Of a stretch of 36,147 bases of DNA, positions 17,528-25,132 are shown piece by piece. The position numbers were made by a program, and so were the translations under genes. The stretch's first letter is position 1; every line of letters begins with the position of its first letter. The notes beneath the pieces were generated by a model, which ran no database searches, was not told the origin of the DNA, and saw nothing but the letters and a program-made list of their open reading frames with translations. The stretch spans positions 1 through 36,147 of the forward strand of contig JAJYCD010000032.1 of assembly GCA_021778635.1 (NCBI GenBank), read 5' to 3'. The stretch comes from Actinomycetes bacterium. Lineage in GTDB: Bacteria > Actinomycetota > Actinomycetes > Actinomycetales > Cellulomonadaceae.

Positions 17528-18271
17528 ATGCCCGCTCCGGTCGTTGCCAGCATCGGCGTCATGGGGCTGGTCATCGGGGTCGTGGGCGCGCGCGGCGGAG
17601 CGGGCGCGTCGTTGCTTGCGGCGTCGCTGGCGGTCGAGTGGGGCTCCGTCGGCGACACGACGGGGTCCGGCCGTTCCGCGGTCGTCGACCTCTCACGCGG
17701 CGCGGGGCTGGACGTGCTCCTCGGGATCGAGGAGCAGCCCGGCGCGCGCTGGCCGGACCTCCACCAGGCCCGGGGTGCGGTCGACGGCGCCGAGCTGCGT
17801 GCCGTCCTGCCGACCTGGCACGACGTCGGGGTTCTCAGCTCAGACCGTCTCCGACCCCGACCTGCCCCGGCGGACGTGGTGAGCGACGTCCTCGACGCCC
17901 TCACGGACGAGCACGACGTCGTGGTCCTCGACCTCGACCGGGCCGACCTCCTCCGTGCGGACCGCTGCCCCGCCGTGGGGCGGTGCACGACGATCCTGCT
18001 CGTCGCGCCGCTCGACCTGCGGGCCGTTGCCGGCGGCGTCGCGTTGCGCGGCGCGCTCGACGTCCAGGCGAACGACGTCCGGCTCGTCCTGCGAGGTCCG
18101 TCGCCCGGAGGTCTCGGTGCGGCGGAGGTCGCGCACGTCCTCGGCCTCCCGCTCGCGGGGTCGATCCCGTACCGCCGGCGCCTGGACGCCGCGGTCGAGG
18201 CCGGGTTGGGACCGCCGCATCGCGGAGCGTATGCGCGAGCGGTGCGCCGACTCGCGCGGGAGCTCACGTGA
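17528..18271 (+). CDS. ssd: Ssd/CpaE-like MinD-family protein of the helicase/secretion neighbourhood
   Basis: This 247-aa protein is related to septum-site-determining proteins of the MinD/ParA superfamily (the actinobacterial CpaE homologue). Its deviant Walker A, VVGARGGAGASLLAASLA near residues 18-35, has R and A where ParA/MinD proteins have the two lysines (KGGxGKT), so ATP hydrolysis is doubtful. AVVDLSRGAGLDVLLGIE and DVVVLDLDRADLL correspond to the A' and Walker B regions. In Mycobacterium the homologue Ssd affects septum formation; in Tad systems CpaE positions the apparatus. The ATG at 17528 follows GGGGGCC. Its stop overlaps the tadA start (GTGA), making it the first gene of the operon. 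The 195-bp region upstream (17333-17527) holds the divergent promoters; no clear boxes were found. Confidence 0.85.
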   Translation: MPAPVVASIGVMGLVIGVVGARGGAGASLLAASLAVEWGSVGDTTGSGRSAVVDLSRGAGLDVLLGIEEQPGARWPDLHQARGAVDGAELRAVLPTWHDVGVLSSDRLRPRPAPADVVSDVLDALTDEHDVVVLDLDRADLLRADRCPAVGRCTTILLVAPLDLRAVAGGVALRGALDVQANDVRLVLRGPSPGGLGAAEVAHVLGLPLAGSIPYRRRLDAAVEAGLGPPHRGAYARAVRRLARELT

Positions 18272-19536
18272 GTTCGACGCGCGCGATCGGGCCGAGGCCG
18301 AGAACAGGGCCAGGGCCAGAGCCCGTGCCCGAGCCCGAGCGACGGACCGGGCCGGGCGATCCGGCGGCGAGCGTGCTCGTCGAGGCGGTCCGGGCGCGGC
18401 TGGCCGCCCGGGCTACCCCGCCGACCGACGACGACGTCCGTGCCGTCGCGCGCGAGTGCGGAGCCGTGCTGGGCAGCACCGCCCTCGCCGAGGTCACCCG
18501 ATCGGTGCGGGCGGAGATCCTCGGAGCCGGGCCTCTGCAGCGGCTGCTCGAGGACCCGGACGTCACCGACGTGCTCGTGAACGGGCCCCGCGAGGTGTGG
18601 CTCGACCGCGGGCGTGGACTCGAGCGAACCTCGGTCGACCTCGGCACGCCATCGACCGTGCGCGCCCTGGCGGTGCGGTTGGCGGCCGCGGGTGGTCAAC
18701 GGCTCGACGACGCGAGTCCGCTCGTCGACGCCCGGCTCCCCGACGGCACCCGGCTGCACGCGGTGCTGCCGCCCGTCGGCGGGAGCTGCGCGCTGCTGTC
18801 GCTGCGGGTCGTGCGGACGCGCGCGCTCCGGCTGTCCGACTGGGTGGACGGCGGGGCCTTCGCGGCCGAGGTCGGCGCGCTGCTCGACGGACTCGTGCGA
18901 GCGCGGGCCAACCTCCTCGTCACGGGCGCAACGGGAAGCGGAAAGACCACGCTGCTGTCGACGCTCCTCTCCTCGGTCCCGACCGACGAGCGCGTCGTGT
19001 GCATCGAGGAGTCGGGCGAGCTCGCGCCGGACCACCCGCACGTCGTGCGGCTCGTGGTCCGTCGCGCGAACGTCGAGGGCGCGGGAGAGGTGGGACTGAG
19101 CGACCTGGTCCGCCACGCGATGCGCATGAGGCCCGATCGCCTGGTCCTCGGAGAGTGCCGAGGGGCCGAGGTCACCGATGTGCTCGCTGCCCTGAACACG
19201 GGGCACGACGGTGGTTGCGCGACGCTGCACGTGAACCGGCCGAGCGACGTCCCGGCCCGGTTGACCGCGTTGGCGGCCCTCGCCGGCATGGACCGGCACG
19301 CGGTCGCCGCGCAGGCGGCCAGCGCCCTGGACGCCGTCCTCCACCTCCGGCGCGAGGGCGCCCGGCGCGTCCTGACCGAGATCGCGGTCGTCGGGCGGAC
19401 CGTGGACGGAGAGCTGAGCGTCGTTCCCGCCCTGAGCAGCGACGGAAGGGGGCAGCTCGTCCGAGGCCCCGGGTGGCGCGAGCTCGTCACGAGGGCCGGT
19501 GTCGACGATCTCGCCGGCCGGACCGGTGTGCCGTGA
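18268..19536 (+). CDS. tadA: TadA/CpaF-type secretion ATPase
   Basis: This is the hexameric motor ATPase of a type IV/Tad-like apparatus, 422 aa from the GTG at 18268, which overlaps the ssd stop. After a Pro/Arg-rich start (to about 35), the N-terminal domain contains the CpaF-like GPLQRLLEDPDVTDVLVNGP (88-107). The motor domain has Walker A GATGSGKTT (220-228), an Asp-box variant CIEESGEL (245-252), Walker B LVLGECRGAE (292-301) and the His-box region NTGHDGGCATLHVN (310-323). Aspartates expected in the Asp box (IEDTxEL) are replaced by ES. All catalytic motifs otherwise look intact. It corresponds to the 'helicase/secretion neighbourhood ATPase' family. Confidence 0.94.
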   Translation: MSSTRAIGPRPRTGPGPEPVPEPERRTGPGDPAASVLVEAVRARLAARATPPTDDDVRAVARECGAVLGSTALAEVTRSVRAEILGAGPLQRLLEDPDVTDVLVNGPREVWLDRGRGLERTSVDLGTPSTVRALAVRLAAAGGQRLDDASPLVDARLPDGTRLHAVLPPVGGSCALLSLRVVRTRALRLSDWVDGGAFAAEVGALLDGLVRARANLLVTGATGSGKTTLLSTLLSSVPTDERVVCIEESGELAPDHPHVVRLVVRRANVEGAGEVGLSDLVRHAMRMRPDRLVLGECRGAEVTDVLAALNTGHDGGCATLHVNRPSDVPARLTALAALAGMDRHAVAAQAASALDAVLHLRREGARRVLTEIAVVGRTVDGELSVVPALSSDGRGQLVRGPGWRELVTRAGVDDLAGRTGVP

Positions 19537-20204
19537 ACGCGGCGGGCGCGGTGCTCGGCCTCGGCGTCGCGGTCACGCTGGTGTCGGTGGCGGGCCGCTG
19601 GGCGAGCGGCGGACGGATCGAGGCGATCGTCCCCGGCGCCGGGTCGACGAACAGGCGCTCAGGCCGCACCGGGGCCGGGTCCGCGCGTGAGGCACCCGGG
19701 AAGAGCGCGACGCGCGACGGGACGACCCTCGTGGTCGACGTCGCGACGGCCGTCCGCGCGGGGATCTCGCCCGAGCAGGCCTGGACGTCGGCCGGGATCA
19801 CCTGCGGCGGGACTGGCGTGCCGGAGCTCGCCGAGGTGATCGACGCGGGTCTCCGCCCGGCCGACGCCCGGGCGGTCGTCGCCGGCTGCCGCCTCGCCCA
19901 CCAGCTGGGTGCTCCGCTCGCCCCGGTCCTGGAGGGGATCGGCGGGCTCCTCGACGAGCAGGCCGAGCTGGCCGCGGAGCGTGCTGCGACGGCGGCGGGT
20001 CCGCGGAGCAGCATCCGCGTGATGACCTGGCTCCCGGCCGCCTGTCTCGCCGCGGGGGCCGCCATGGGTGCGGACCCCGTCCACGTCGTGGTCGCCGGCG
20101 GTCCCGGTCGGTTGGCGCTCGCCGTGGGTGCCCTGCTCCTGTGGTCCGGTCATCGGTGGGCGCGGGCGCTGATCCGGGCGGCGGAGCGGGCGGGGCGGCC
20201 GTGA
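19533..20204 (+). CDS. tadB: TadB-like inner-membrane platform protein (T2SF family)
   Basis: The protein has 223 aa from a GTG overlapping the tadA stop. It starts with one hydrophobic helix (AGAVLGLGVAVTLVSVAG). After a basic linker, a T2SF-like cytoplasmic helical domain follows (about 60-150: VDVATAVRAGISPEQAWTSA, then CRLAHQLGAPLAPVLEGIGG). It ends with two hydrophobic segments (WLPAACLAAGAAMGADP and RLALAVGALLLW). It is short compared with TadB of the Caulobacter or Aggregatibacter systems (about 300 aa), which is usual for this actinobacterial locus. With TadC it would form the membrane platform on which TadA acts. The family call rests on position and layout more than on strong motifs. 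Confidence 0.75.
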   Translation: MNAAGAVLGLGVAVTLVSVAGRWASGGRIEAIVPGAGSTNRRSGRTGAGSAREAPGKSATRDGTTLVVDVATAVRAGISPEQAWTSAGITCGGTGVPELAEVIDAGLRPADARAVVAGCRLAHQLGAPLAPVLEGIGGLLDEQAELAAERAATAAGPRSSIRVMTWLPAACLAAGAAMGADPVHVVVAGGPGRLALAVGALLLWSGHRWARALIRAAERAGRP

Positions 20205-20899
20205 CGCACGCGTGGTCGACGCTCGACTGGTCGCCGGACGCGTGGTCGACGCTCGACTGGTCGATGCTCGTGACGGGGGCGATCGTCGCCGCGGCGCTGG
20301 TCGCCGCGCCGTGGAGACTCAGTGGTGCCGGGCCTCGTCTCGCGGGCATGACCCCGCGCTCCGGCAGGCGTCGGGGGTACCGCGCTCTCGCGGGTGCGGC
20401 GAGCAGCGGCCCGTCCGGTACGTCCCGTCCACGTCGGGGAGCTCTCCTCGGGAGAGGCCCGCACACGCGCGACGAGCGCATCGACGTGCTCGTCGTGCTC
20501 GCTCTCCTCGACGCTGCCCTCGGGTCGGGTGCCAGCGTGACGCGATCGCTGACGGGAGTCGGCGAGGCTCTCGGCACGGCTGACGGTCGCGCGTTGCGGA
20601 CGGCCGGTGCGGCACTGACGTTCGGCTCCCGGTGGGACGCGGCGTGGGCCGGGCTCCCGGACCATCTGGTTCCGGCGCGCGACTGCCTGCTCGGGAGCTG
20701 GGTCACCGGGTCCGCGGCCGGCCCGATCATCCGGGTGGCTACCGGGGAGGTCCGCCGTCGACGTCGTGGGGAGGCGCGCGAGGCCTCGGCGCGCCTCGCG
20801 GTGCGTCTGGTGCTCCCGCTCGGGCTGTGCTTCCTTCCTGCTTGCCTGCTTCTCGGGCTCGTCCCGATCGTGCTCTCGTTCGCCGGAGGCCTGTGGTGA
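20201..20899 (+). CDS. tadC: TadC-like inner-membrane platform protein (T2SF family)
   Basis: The protein has 232 aa from a GTG overlapping the tadB stop (GTGA). A short duplicated leader (HAWSTLDWSPDAWSTLDWS) is followed by a hydrophobic helix (SMLVTGAIVAAALVAAPW) and a basic loop. The T2SF helical domain is about residues 90-190 (VLVVLALLDAALGSGASVTR, then LPDHLVPARDCLLGSWVTG). It ends in a strongly hydrophobic C-terminal helix (LVLPLGLCFLPACLLLGLVP). It pairs with TadB as the second platform component. After this gene the tight overlap chain breaks: the pilin gene follows after 172 bp (20900-21071) in which I see no clear promoter or terminator. Confidence 0.75.
   Translation: MTHAWSTLDWSPDAWSTLDWSMLVTGAIVAAALVAAPWRLSGAGPRLAGMTPRSGRRRGYRALAGAASSGPSGTSRPRRGALLGRGPHTRDERIDVLVVLALLDAALGSGASVTRSLTGVGEALGTADGRALRTAGAALTFGSRWDAAWAGLPDHLVPARDCLLGSWVTGSAAGPIIRVATGEVRRRRRGEAREASARLAVRLVLPLGLCFLPACLLLGLVPIVLSFAGGLW
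20208..20263. repeat. Direct duplication at the 5' end of tadC
   Basis: A 26-bp identical sequence occurs at 20208-20233 and 20238-20263 (period 30 bp) and doubles the peptide AWSTLDWS just after the start codon. Being a multiple of three it leaves the frame intact. It looks like a recent tandem duplication. Confidence 0.92.
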
Positions 20900-21071
20900 C
20901 GACCCGTCCCGCCCGATCGCAGACGCCCGGCCCTCCACAAGAACCGCGGCCGCCCGATCGACCGCGCGGCACTCCGGAGAACGCTGAAGGTCCCACGCGG
21001 TCGTCGCTGTGTCGCCGCGGAAGACGAGAAGGCCGGGTGGCGCGCGTCGGCCGGCTGACGAAGGAGGACGT

Positions 21072-21353
21072 ATGCGTTCACATCCCTTGAGCACGCTCGC
21101 CGGTGCCGTGATCGGCGCCGTGGCCGACGTCGCCCGGGCGATCCTTGCCCTGACGGGCACCGGTGCGCGCGTGCGCGCCCGTGGAGGACCGGCCCCGCGG
21201 TTCGCGGGGCCTGACGACGGCATGGCGACGACCGAGTACGCGATCGCGACCGTCGCGGCCGCCGGGTTCGCGGGTCTCCTGGTCGTCATCCTGCGATCGG
21301 CCGAGGTCCGCGGGCTCCTGACGGGACTCGTGCGTTCCGCGCTGACGCTGTGA
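21072..21353 (+). CDS. Small prepilin-like protein (DUF4244/Flp-type)
   Basis: The protein has 93 aa from the ATG at 21072, preceded by a strong AAGGAGG (21061-21066 plus context). The first 50 residues form a long leader that is partly hydrophobic and then basic and Pro-rich, ending APRFAGPDDG. Next comes MATTEYAIATVAAAGFAGLL, which has the arrangement of type IVb/Flp pilins: G(-1), a hydrophobic mature helix, E5 and Y6. Prepilin peptidase cleavage after G50 would release a 43-residue pilin ending LVRSALTL. DUF4244 proteins occupy this position in related loci. It is the best candidate for the major structural subunit. The strong Shine-Dalgarno fits a need for high expression. Its stop overlaps tadE (GTGA). 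Confidence 0.85.
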   Translation: MRSHPLSTLAGAVIGAVADVARAILALTGTGARVRARGGPAPRFAGPDDGMATTEYAIATVAAAGFAGLLVVILRSAEVRGLLTGLVRSALTL

Positions 21354-21742
21354 CCCGCCCACGGGCGCCGAGGTGGTCGTGGCGGACCCGCGGTGCGACG
21401 TCGGCCGACGACCGAGGGAGCGCGACGGTCGAGCTCGCGATCGCGCTCCCGACCGTCGTCGTCGTGCTCGTCGCCGTGCTCGGAGTCGCTGCGGCCGCCG
21501 CCGCGCACCTGTCCTGCGCCGACGGCGCGCGGGCCGCGGCTCGAGAGGCGGCCCTCGGGTCGTCGGACGCCCAGGTCGTCGCCGTCGCGCAGCGGGTTGC
21601 CGGCGCCGAGGTGTCGGTCGGGATCGAACGCGACGCGGCATGGGTGCGAGTCGAGGTCCGCCGACCGGCCGTCGCGTGGTTCGCGGGCGCCGACGGCCCG
21701 TTCACCGCGACGGGCTCCGCGACCGCACGGGTGGAGCCGTGA
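21350..21742 (+). CDS. TadE-like pseudopilin
   Basis: The protein has 130 aa from a GTG overlapping the pilin-gene stop. A basic leader (MTRPRAPRWSWRTRGATSAD) precedes DRGSATVELAIALPTVVVVL, the TadE hallmark with a glycine, a Glu five residues later and one hydrophobic helix (about 27-53). The rest, about 75 residues, would face the cell exterior (ARAAAREAALGSSDAQVVAV, then VEVRRPAVAWFAG). TadE proteins are minor pseudopilins needed for assembly. Its stop overlaps the next gene (GTGA). Confidence 0.88.
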   Translation: MTRPRAPRWSWRTRGATSADDRGSATVELAIALPTVVVVLVAVLGVAAAAAAHLSCADGARAAAREAALGSSDAQVVAVAQRVAGAEVSVGIERDAAWVRVEVRRPAVAWFAGADGPFTATGSATARVEP

Positions 21743-22242
21743 CGTCGGCCGAGGGGCTGCGCACATTCGGGGCTCGGCTCGTGACGCGGCCAGTCCTCCG
21801 TGGAACGGCTGAGGACCCCGAACGCGGGTCGGGCACGGTCCTCACGCTCGGCCTCCTCGCCGCCGCGGCGACCGGGCTCCTCCTGCTCTCCCTCCTCGCG
21901 TCGGCTCAGAGCGGTCGGTCGGCTGCGCAGACGGCAGCCGATCTCGCCGCGCTCGCGGTCGCGGAGCAGCTCGCCGGCGGGTTCACGGATCAGCCGGCCG
22001 GCGAGCCGGATCTTGCGCCGGCTCCCGGTCCGGCCGGGAGCGGTGAGGGCGTATCGGCGACCGACGATCGAGGCGTCGCATCGGCGTGCGCCGTCGGACG
22101 CGCGACCGCCGAGGCGAACGGCTGCGTCCTGACGTCGTGCGAGGGCCTCGATGGGGGCGTGGTCGAGGTGACGGCGTCGCGCCGCACGGTCGCCGGCGTC
22201 GCGCGCGCGGTGGCCCGCGCGGGACCGCTGGCGGTGCCGTGA
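21739..22242 (+). CDS. TadG/TadE-like protein of the helicase/secretion neighbourhood
   Basis: The protein has 167 aa from a GTG overlapping the tadE stop. After about 33 residues comes ERGSGTVLTLGLLAAAATGL, another Glu/Gly-preceded single membrane helix of the TadE/TadG 'Rv3654c-like' type. A helix AAQTAADLAALAVAEQLAGG follows, typical of the Flp-associated TadG N-terminal region. The exterior part has three cysteines (SACAVG, NGCVL, TSCEG) that could form a disulfide. It is the last gene of the operon and converges on the helicase gene. It corresponds to the family named 'helicase/secretion neighbourhood TadE-like protein'. Confidence 0.82.
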   Translation: MTSAEGLRTFGARLVTRPVLRGTAEDPERGSGTVLTLGLLAAAATGLLLLSLLASAQSGRSAAQTAADLAALAVAEQLAGGFTDQPAGEPDLAPAPGPAGSGEGVSATDDRGVASACAVGRATAEANGCVLTSCEGLDGGVVEVTASRRTVAGVARAVARAGPLAVP

Positions 22243-22298
22243 GGACGGTGGTCGGCGTGCACCCCGGTCGAGCGACGGCACGGCGGCTCGCGGCACGG

Positions 22299-22369
22299 CC
22301 GTCCGTCGGCGGCACGGCGGCTGTCAGCACCGCCGTCTGTCGCCGGCCCGTCCGTCGGCGGCACGGCGG
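22299..22369. repeat. 22-bp direct repeat and hairpin between convergent genes
   Basis: ccgtccgtcggcggcacggc plus gg occurs at 22299-22320 and again at 22348-22369. Between them acggcgg (22314-22320) and ccgccgt (22330-22336) form a 7-bp stem with a 9-nt loop. The whole gap 22243-22426 is rich in ggcacggcgg-like words. It probably serves as the terminator region for the tad operon and the helicase. Confidence 0.7.
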
Positions 22370-22426
22370 TCAGGGGCACGGCCGTCGGCGGGGTGGGGCT
22401 CCGTGGACGGCGCACCGGTCGCCCGC

Positions 22427-24898
22427 TCAGCGCGGTGCGCGTGCGAGGACGGCGTCGAGCAGGCGAATCGCCGCGTCCTTCTCGAGGGGGTTGTTCTGGT
22501 TCCCGCACTTCGGCGACTGGACGCAGGCCGGGCAGCCGTGAGCGCATCCGCACCCGGCGATCGCGTCCCGGGTCGCGCGGAGCCAGGTGGCACCAAGATG
22601 GAAGCCGCGTTCGGCGAAACCGGCCCCTCCAGGGAACGCGTCGTAGACGAACACGGTCGCCCTCTCGGTGTCGACGTGGAGGGCCGTCGACACCCCACCG
22701 AGGTCCCAGCGGTCGCACGTCGCGAGCAACGGGAGCAGCCCGATCGACGCGTGCTCGGCGGCGTGCAGCGCCCCGGGAGCGAGATCGCCGGTCACCTGCG
22801 CCTCGTCGAGGAGCTCGGGAGGGACTGTCCACCACACCGCCTTCGTGCGGAGCGTGCGGGCGGGCAGGTCGAGAGCCTCCTGCCCGAGGACCTGCAGGTC
22901 CGGGAGACGCCGACGCTGGTAGCTGACCACCTGCGTCGTCACCTCGACGGAGCCGAACCCCCAGGTCACGTCCCCCCACGGCTCGTCGGCGGTGACGTCG
23001 CCGATCTCGATCGAGGTCTGCCAGCGGGACCAGGTGCCGTAGTCGACGGATCGTCTGCTGACCAGGGCGATCGAGTCGGCCAGCACGAGCTCCTCGACGA
23101 CGTAGGTCGATCCTTGGTGCACGTACACCGCACCGGTGTGGACGGTTGCGTCCGACGATGCGGCGTCGACCGTGCCGAGCATCCGTCCGGTCGGGACCTC
23201 GACAACGCGAACCGGGTCTCCGCCGGTCCCACGCAGGTCGGTGAGTCGGGCGGCGCTCTCCGGGTGGGTCCAGTACCACCCGGAGGCGCGACGCCGCAGC
23301 GCCCCGCGGTCGACGAGCACGCCGAGCAGCTCGAGGGTCCCCGGTCCGAACAGCTCGAGCTCCGCCGCCCGCAGCGGCAGCTCCGATGCGGCCGCGCACA
23401 GGTGGGGGGCGAGCACGTACGGGTTCGTCGGGTCGAACACCGTGGCTTCCACCGGGACGTCGAAGATCGCCTCGGCGTGGTGCACCAGGTAGGTGTCGAG
23501 CGGGTCCTCGCGTGCGACGAGCACCACCACGCCCTCGGAGCCGGCGCGGCCCGAGCGCCCGGCCTGCTGCCAGAGCGAGACCCGGGTGCCCGGCCAGCCG
23601 GCGATGAGGACAGCGTCGAGGCCCGAGATGTCGACGCCGAGCTCGAGGGCGTTGGTCGTCGCGAGCGCGCGCAGCCGGCCGTCGCGGATCGCGGACTCCA
23701 GTGCGCGGCGCTCCTCGGGCAGGTACCCGCCTCGGTACGCGGCCACCTGCGCCGCGAGCGCGGGGTCGACGGCACGGAGATGCTCCTGCGCGACGGTGGC
23801 GACGGTCTCCGCCGCCCGGCGCGAGCGCGTGAAGGCGAGGGTGCGGGCGCCTGCGACGATCAGGTCGGTGAGAAGGTCGGCGACCTCGGCCGTCGCCGAA
23901 CGTCGAGGTGCGGCCGCGTCGACCAGGCCGACTGCGTCGACCACGCTGGCTGCATTGACCACACCGACCGCGTCGACCAGGCCGACCGCGCCGTCAGGGC
24001 CGGGCACCTCCCACGGGTCCTCCACCGGCTCCGGGCGCAGGTGCGGGAGCTCGGGGGGCTGCCAGAGCGCGAACGTCTTCCGACCAGCGGGAGAGCCGTC
24101 GTCGGTGATGGCGACGACATCGTCCGGGTCGACACCGAGGAGCCGTGCGGCACTCATCGCCGGGTCCGCCGTGGTCGCGGAGGCGAGCAGGAACGTCGGG
24201 CGCGCGCCGTAGGACCAGGCGAGCCGCTGGAGCCGACGGAGCACGGCGGCGACATGAGCGCCGAACACGCCTCGGAACGCGTGGCACTCGTCGATCACGA
24301 CGTACCTCAGCCCGCGCAGGAGGCGCACCCACCGCCGGTGGTTCGGCAGCAGCCCGACGTGCAGGTAGTCCGGGTTCGTCAGGACGACGTCGGCGTGGTC
24401 CTGGACCCACCGCCGACCCTCGAACGGGGTGTCGCCGTCGCACGTGGCGACCTTGACGTCCCGTGACCGGGCCGCGCCGAGCAGGCGGTCCAGGCCGGAC
24501 AGCTGGTCGGCGGCCAGCGCCTTGGTGGGGCACAGGTACAGGACCGTGCCGCGTCCCCGGGCGGTCTCGATGCGCCCGGGGTCGAGGGTCGTCGCGGCGA
24601 CGTCCGCGCGGACGGCGGTCAGGGCGGGCAGCCAGAAGGCGAGCGACTTGCCCGATCCTGTCGAGGTCGCGAGAACGGTGTGCCGCCCCGACCACGCGGC
24701 GTCGGCGGCCTCGACCTGGTGGGTCCACGGGAGCGCGACACCGAGGGACCGGTAGCCGGCGACGATGTCCGTGTCCGCCCAGTCCGGCCACGGTGCGGTC
24801 CGGCCCGGGCGCGCGGGCAGGTGCTCCACATGCGTCAGGCGGTCCGATCGCCGACCTCCGGCGGTGAGGACGGCCAGCAGATCCTCGGTCGCCGGCAC
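22427..24898 (-). CDS. DECH-box superfamily 2 helicase with DUF1998 (MrfA-like)
   Basis: The protein has 823 aa from the GTG at 24898; an in-frame ATG at 24937 lies inside an 11-bp repeat. RecA domain 1 has Walker A TSTGSGKS (78-85), PTKALAADQ, VVLTNPDYLH, DECH (203-206) and SAT (240-242). Domain 2 has TLAFTRSRRAAETV, TNALELGVDISGLDAVLIAG and QQAGRSGRAG. The C terminus is a DUF1998 domain with cysteines C783, C785, C789, C792 and C798 (CGCAHGCPACVQSPKC), a likely zinc site. It belongs to the actinobacterial family found beside Tad-like genes; the relative MrfA of Bacillus acts in mitomycin C repair. A repeat-derived 24-residue insert (306-329) sits between the two RecA domains. It is divergent from nrdD. 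Confidence 0.93.
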   Translation of the reverse strand: MPATEDLLAVLTAGGRRSDRLTHVEHLPARPGRTAPWPDWADTDIVAGYRSLGVALPWTHQVEAADAAWSGRHTVLATSTGSGKSLAFWLPALTAVRADVAATTLDPGRIETARGRGTVLYLCPTKALAADQLSGLDRLLGAARSRDVKVATCDGDTPFEGRRWVQDHADVVLTNPDYLHVGLLPNHRRWVRLLRGLRYVVIDECHAFRGVFGAHVAAVLRRLQRLAWSYGARPTFLLASATTADPAMSAARLLGVDPDDVVAITDDGSPAGRKTFALWQPPELPHLRPEPVEDPWEVPGPDGAVGLVDAVGVVNAASVVDAVGLVDAAAPRRSATAEVADLLTDLIVAGARTLAFTRSRRAAETVATVAQEHLRAVDPALAAQVAAYRGGYLPEERRALESAIRDGRLRALATTNALELGVDISGLDAVLIAGWPGTRVSLWQQAGRSGRAGSEGVVVLVAREDPLDTYLVHHAEAIFDVPVEATVFDPTNPYVLAPHLCAAASELPLRAAELELFGPGTLELLGVLVDRGALRRRASGWYWTHPESAARLTDLRGTGGDPVRVVEVPTGRMLGTVDAASSDATVHTGAVYVHQGSTYVVEELVLADSIALVSRRSVDYGTWSRWQTSIEIGDVTADEPWGDVTWGFGSVEVTTQVVSYQRRRLPDLQVLGQEALDLPARTLRTKAVWWTVPPELLDEAQVTGDLAPGALHAAEHASIGLLPLLATCDRWDLGGVSTALHVDTERATVFVYDAFPGGAGFAERGFHLGATWLRATRDAIAGCGCAHGCPACVQSPKCGNQNNPLEKDAAIRLLDAVLARAPR
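23912..23983. repeat. 18-bp coding repeat inserted in the helicase
   Basis: Four diverged 18-bp units encode GLVDAV, GVVNAA, SVVDAV and GLVDAA (residues 306-329), a hydrophobic segment between the two RecA domains where other members have a plain linker. Confidence 0.8.
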
Positions 24899-24910
24899 GG
24901 GATCCAGTCT

Positions 24911-24959
24911 CCCATCCCGGTCCCATCCCGGTCCCATCCCGGTCCCATCCCGGTCGCAT
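24911..24959. repeat. 11-bp tandem repeat at the helicase start, four copies plus a partial
   Basis: cccatcccggt is perfect at 24911, 24922, 24933 and 24944; a partial, altered copy (cgcatc) starts at 24955. Read on the helicase strand each unit is accgggatggg, with an ATG and a purine-rich Shine-Dalgarno-like stretch. Only the ATG of the third unit (24937) is in frame with the helicase, since 11 is not a multiple of three. Confidence 0.95.
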
Positions 24960-24973
24960 CCGACATGTCCGAT

Positions 24974-25012
24974 CTTGGTCGCGCGAATCGCGGGCGGAGG
25001 GACCAAGGTCCT
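24974..25012. promoter_or_regulatory. DosR-box-like palindrome and hairpin upstream of nrdDG
   Basis: agggaccaaggtcct (24998-25012) contains a perfect GGAC-N4-GTCC dyad (25000-25011), the same architecture as the site upstream of acs. It lies about 120 bp before the nrdD start, in the divergent gap with the helicase. The region can also fold: cttggtc (24974-24980) pairs with gaccaag (25001-25007) around an inner cgcg/cgcg stem. Further on, TATAGC (25050-25055) is a possible -10. The known DosR consensus (GGGACT-WW-AGTCCC) is similar, but the regulator here is unknown. Confidence 0.5.
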
Positions 25013-25132
25013 ACGCCGGTGCGGCGATTCGAGGGCTAGACATGGCACATATAGCGCCGACGATCGCACTTGACCACCAGATGTTGTGTTCAACGATCGA
25101 CAAGCCCCGCACAACCAGGAGGACACACCGCC

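Noticed and set aside
17374-19344. A 656-codon minus-strand open frame opposite ssd and tadA.
   Set aside because: It is antisense to TadA, whose Walker motifs are clear; the frame is low complexity.
25041-25100. An NrdR box upstream of nrdD (cacatatag at 25047-25055).
   Set aside because: It matches only part of the NrdR consensus, and the expected second box about 31 bp away is absent.
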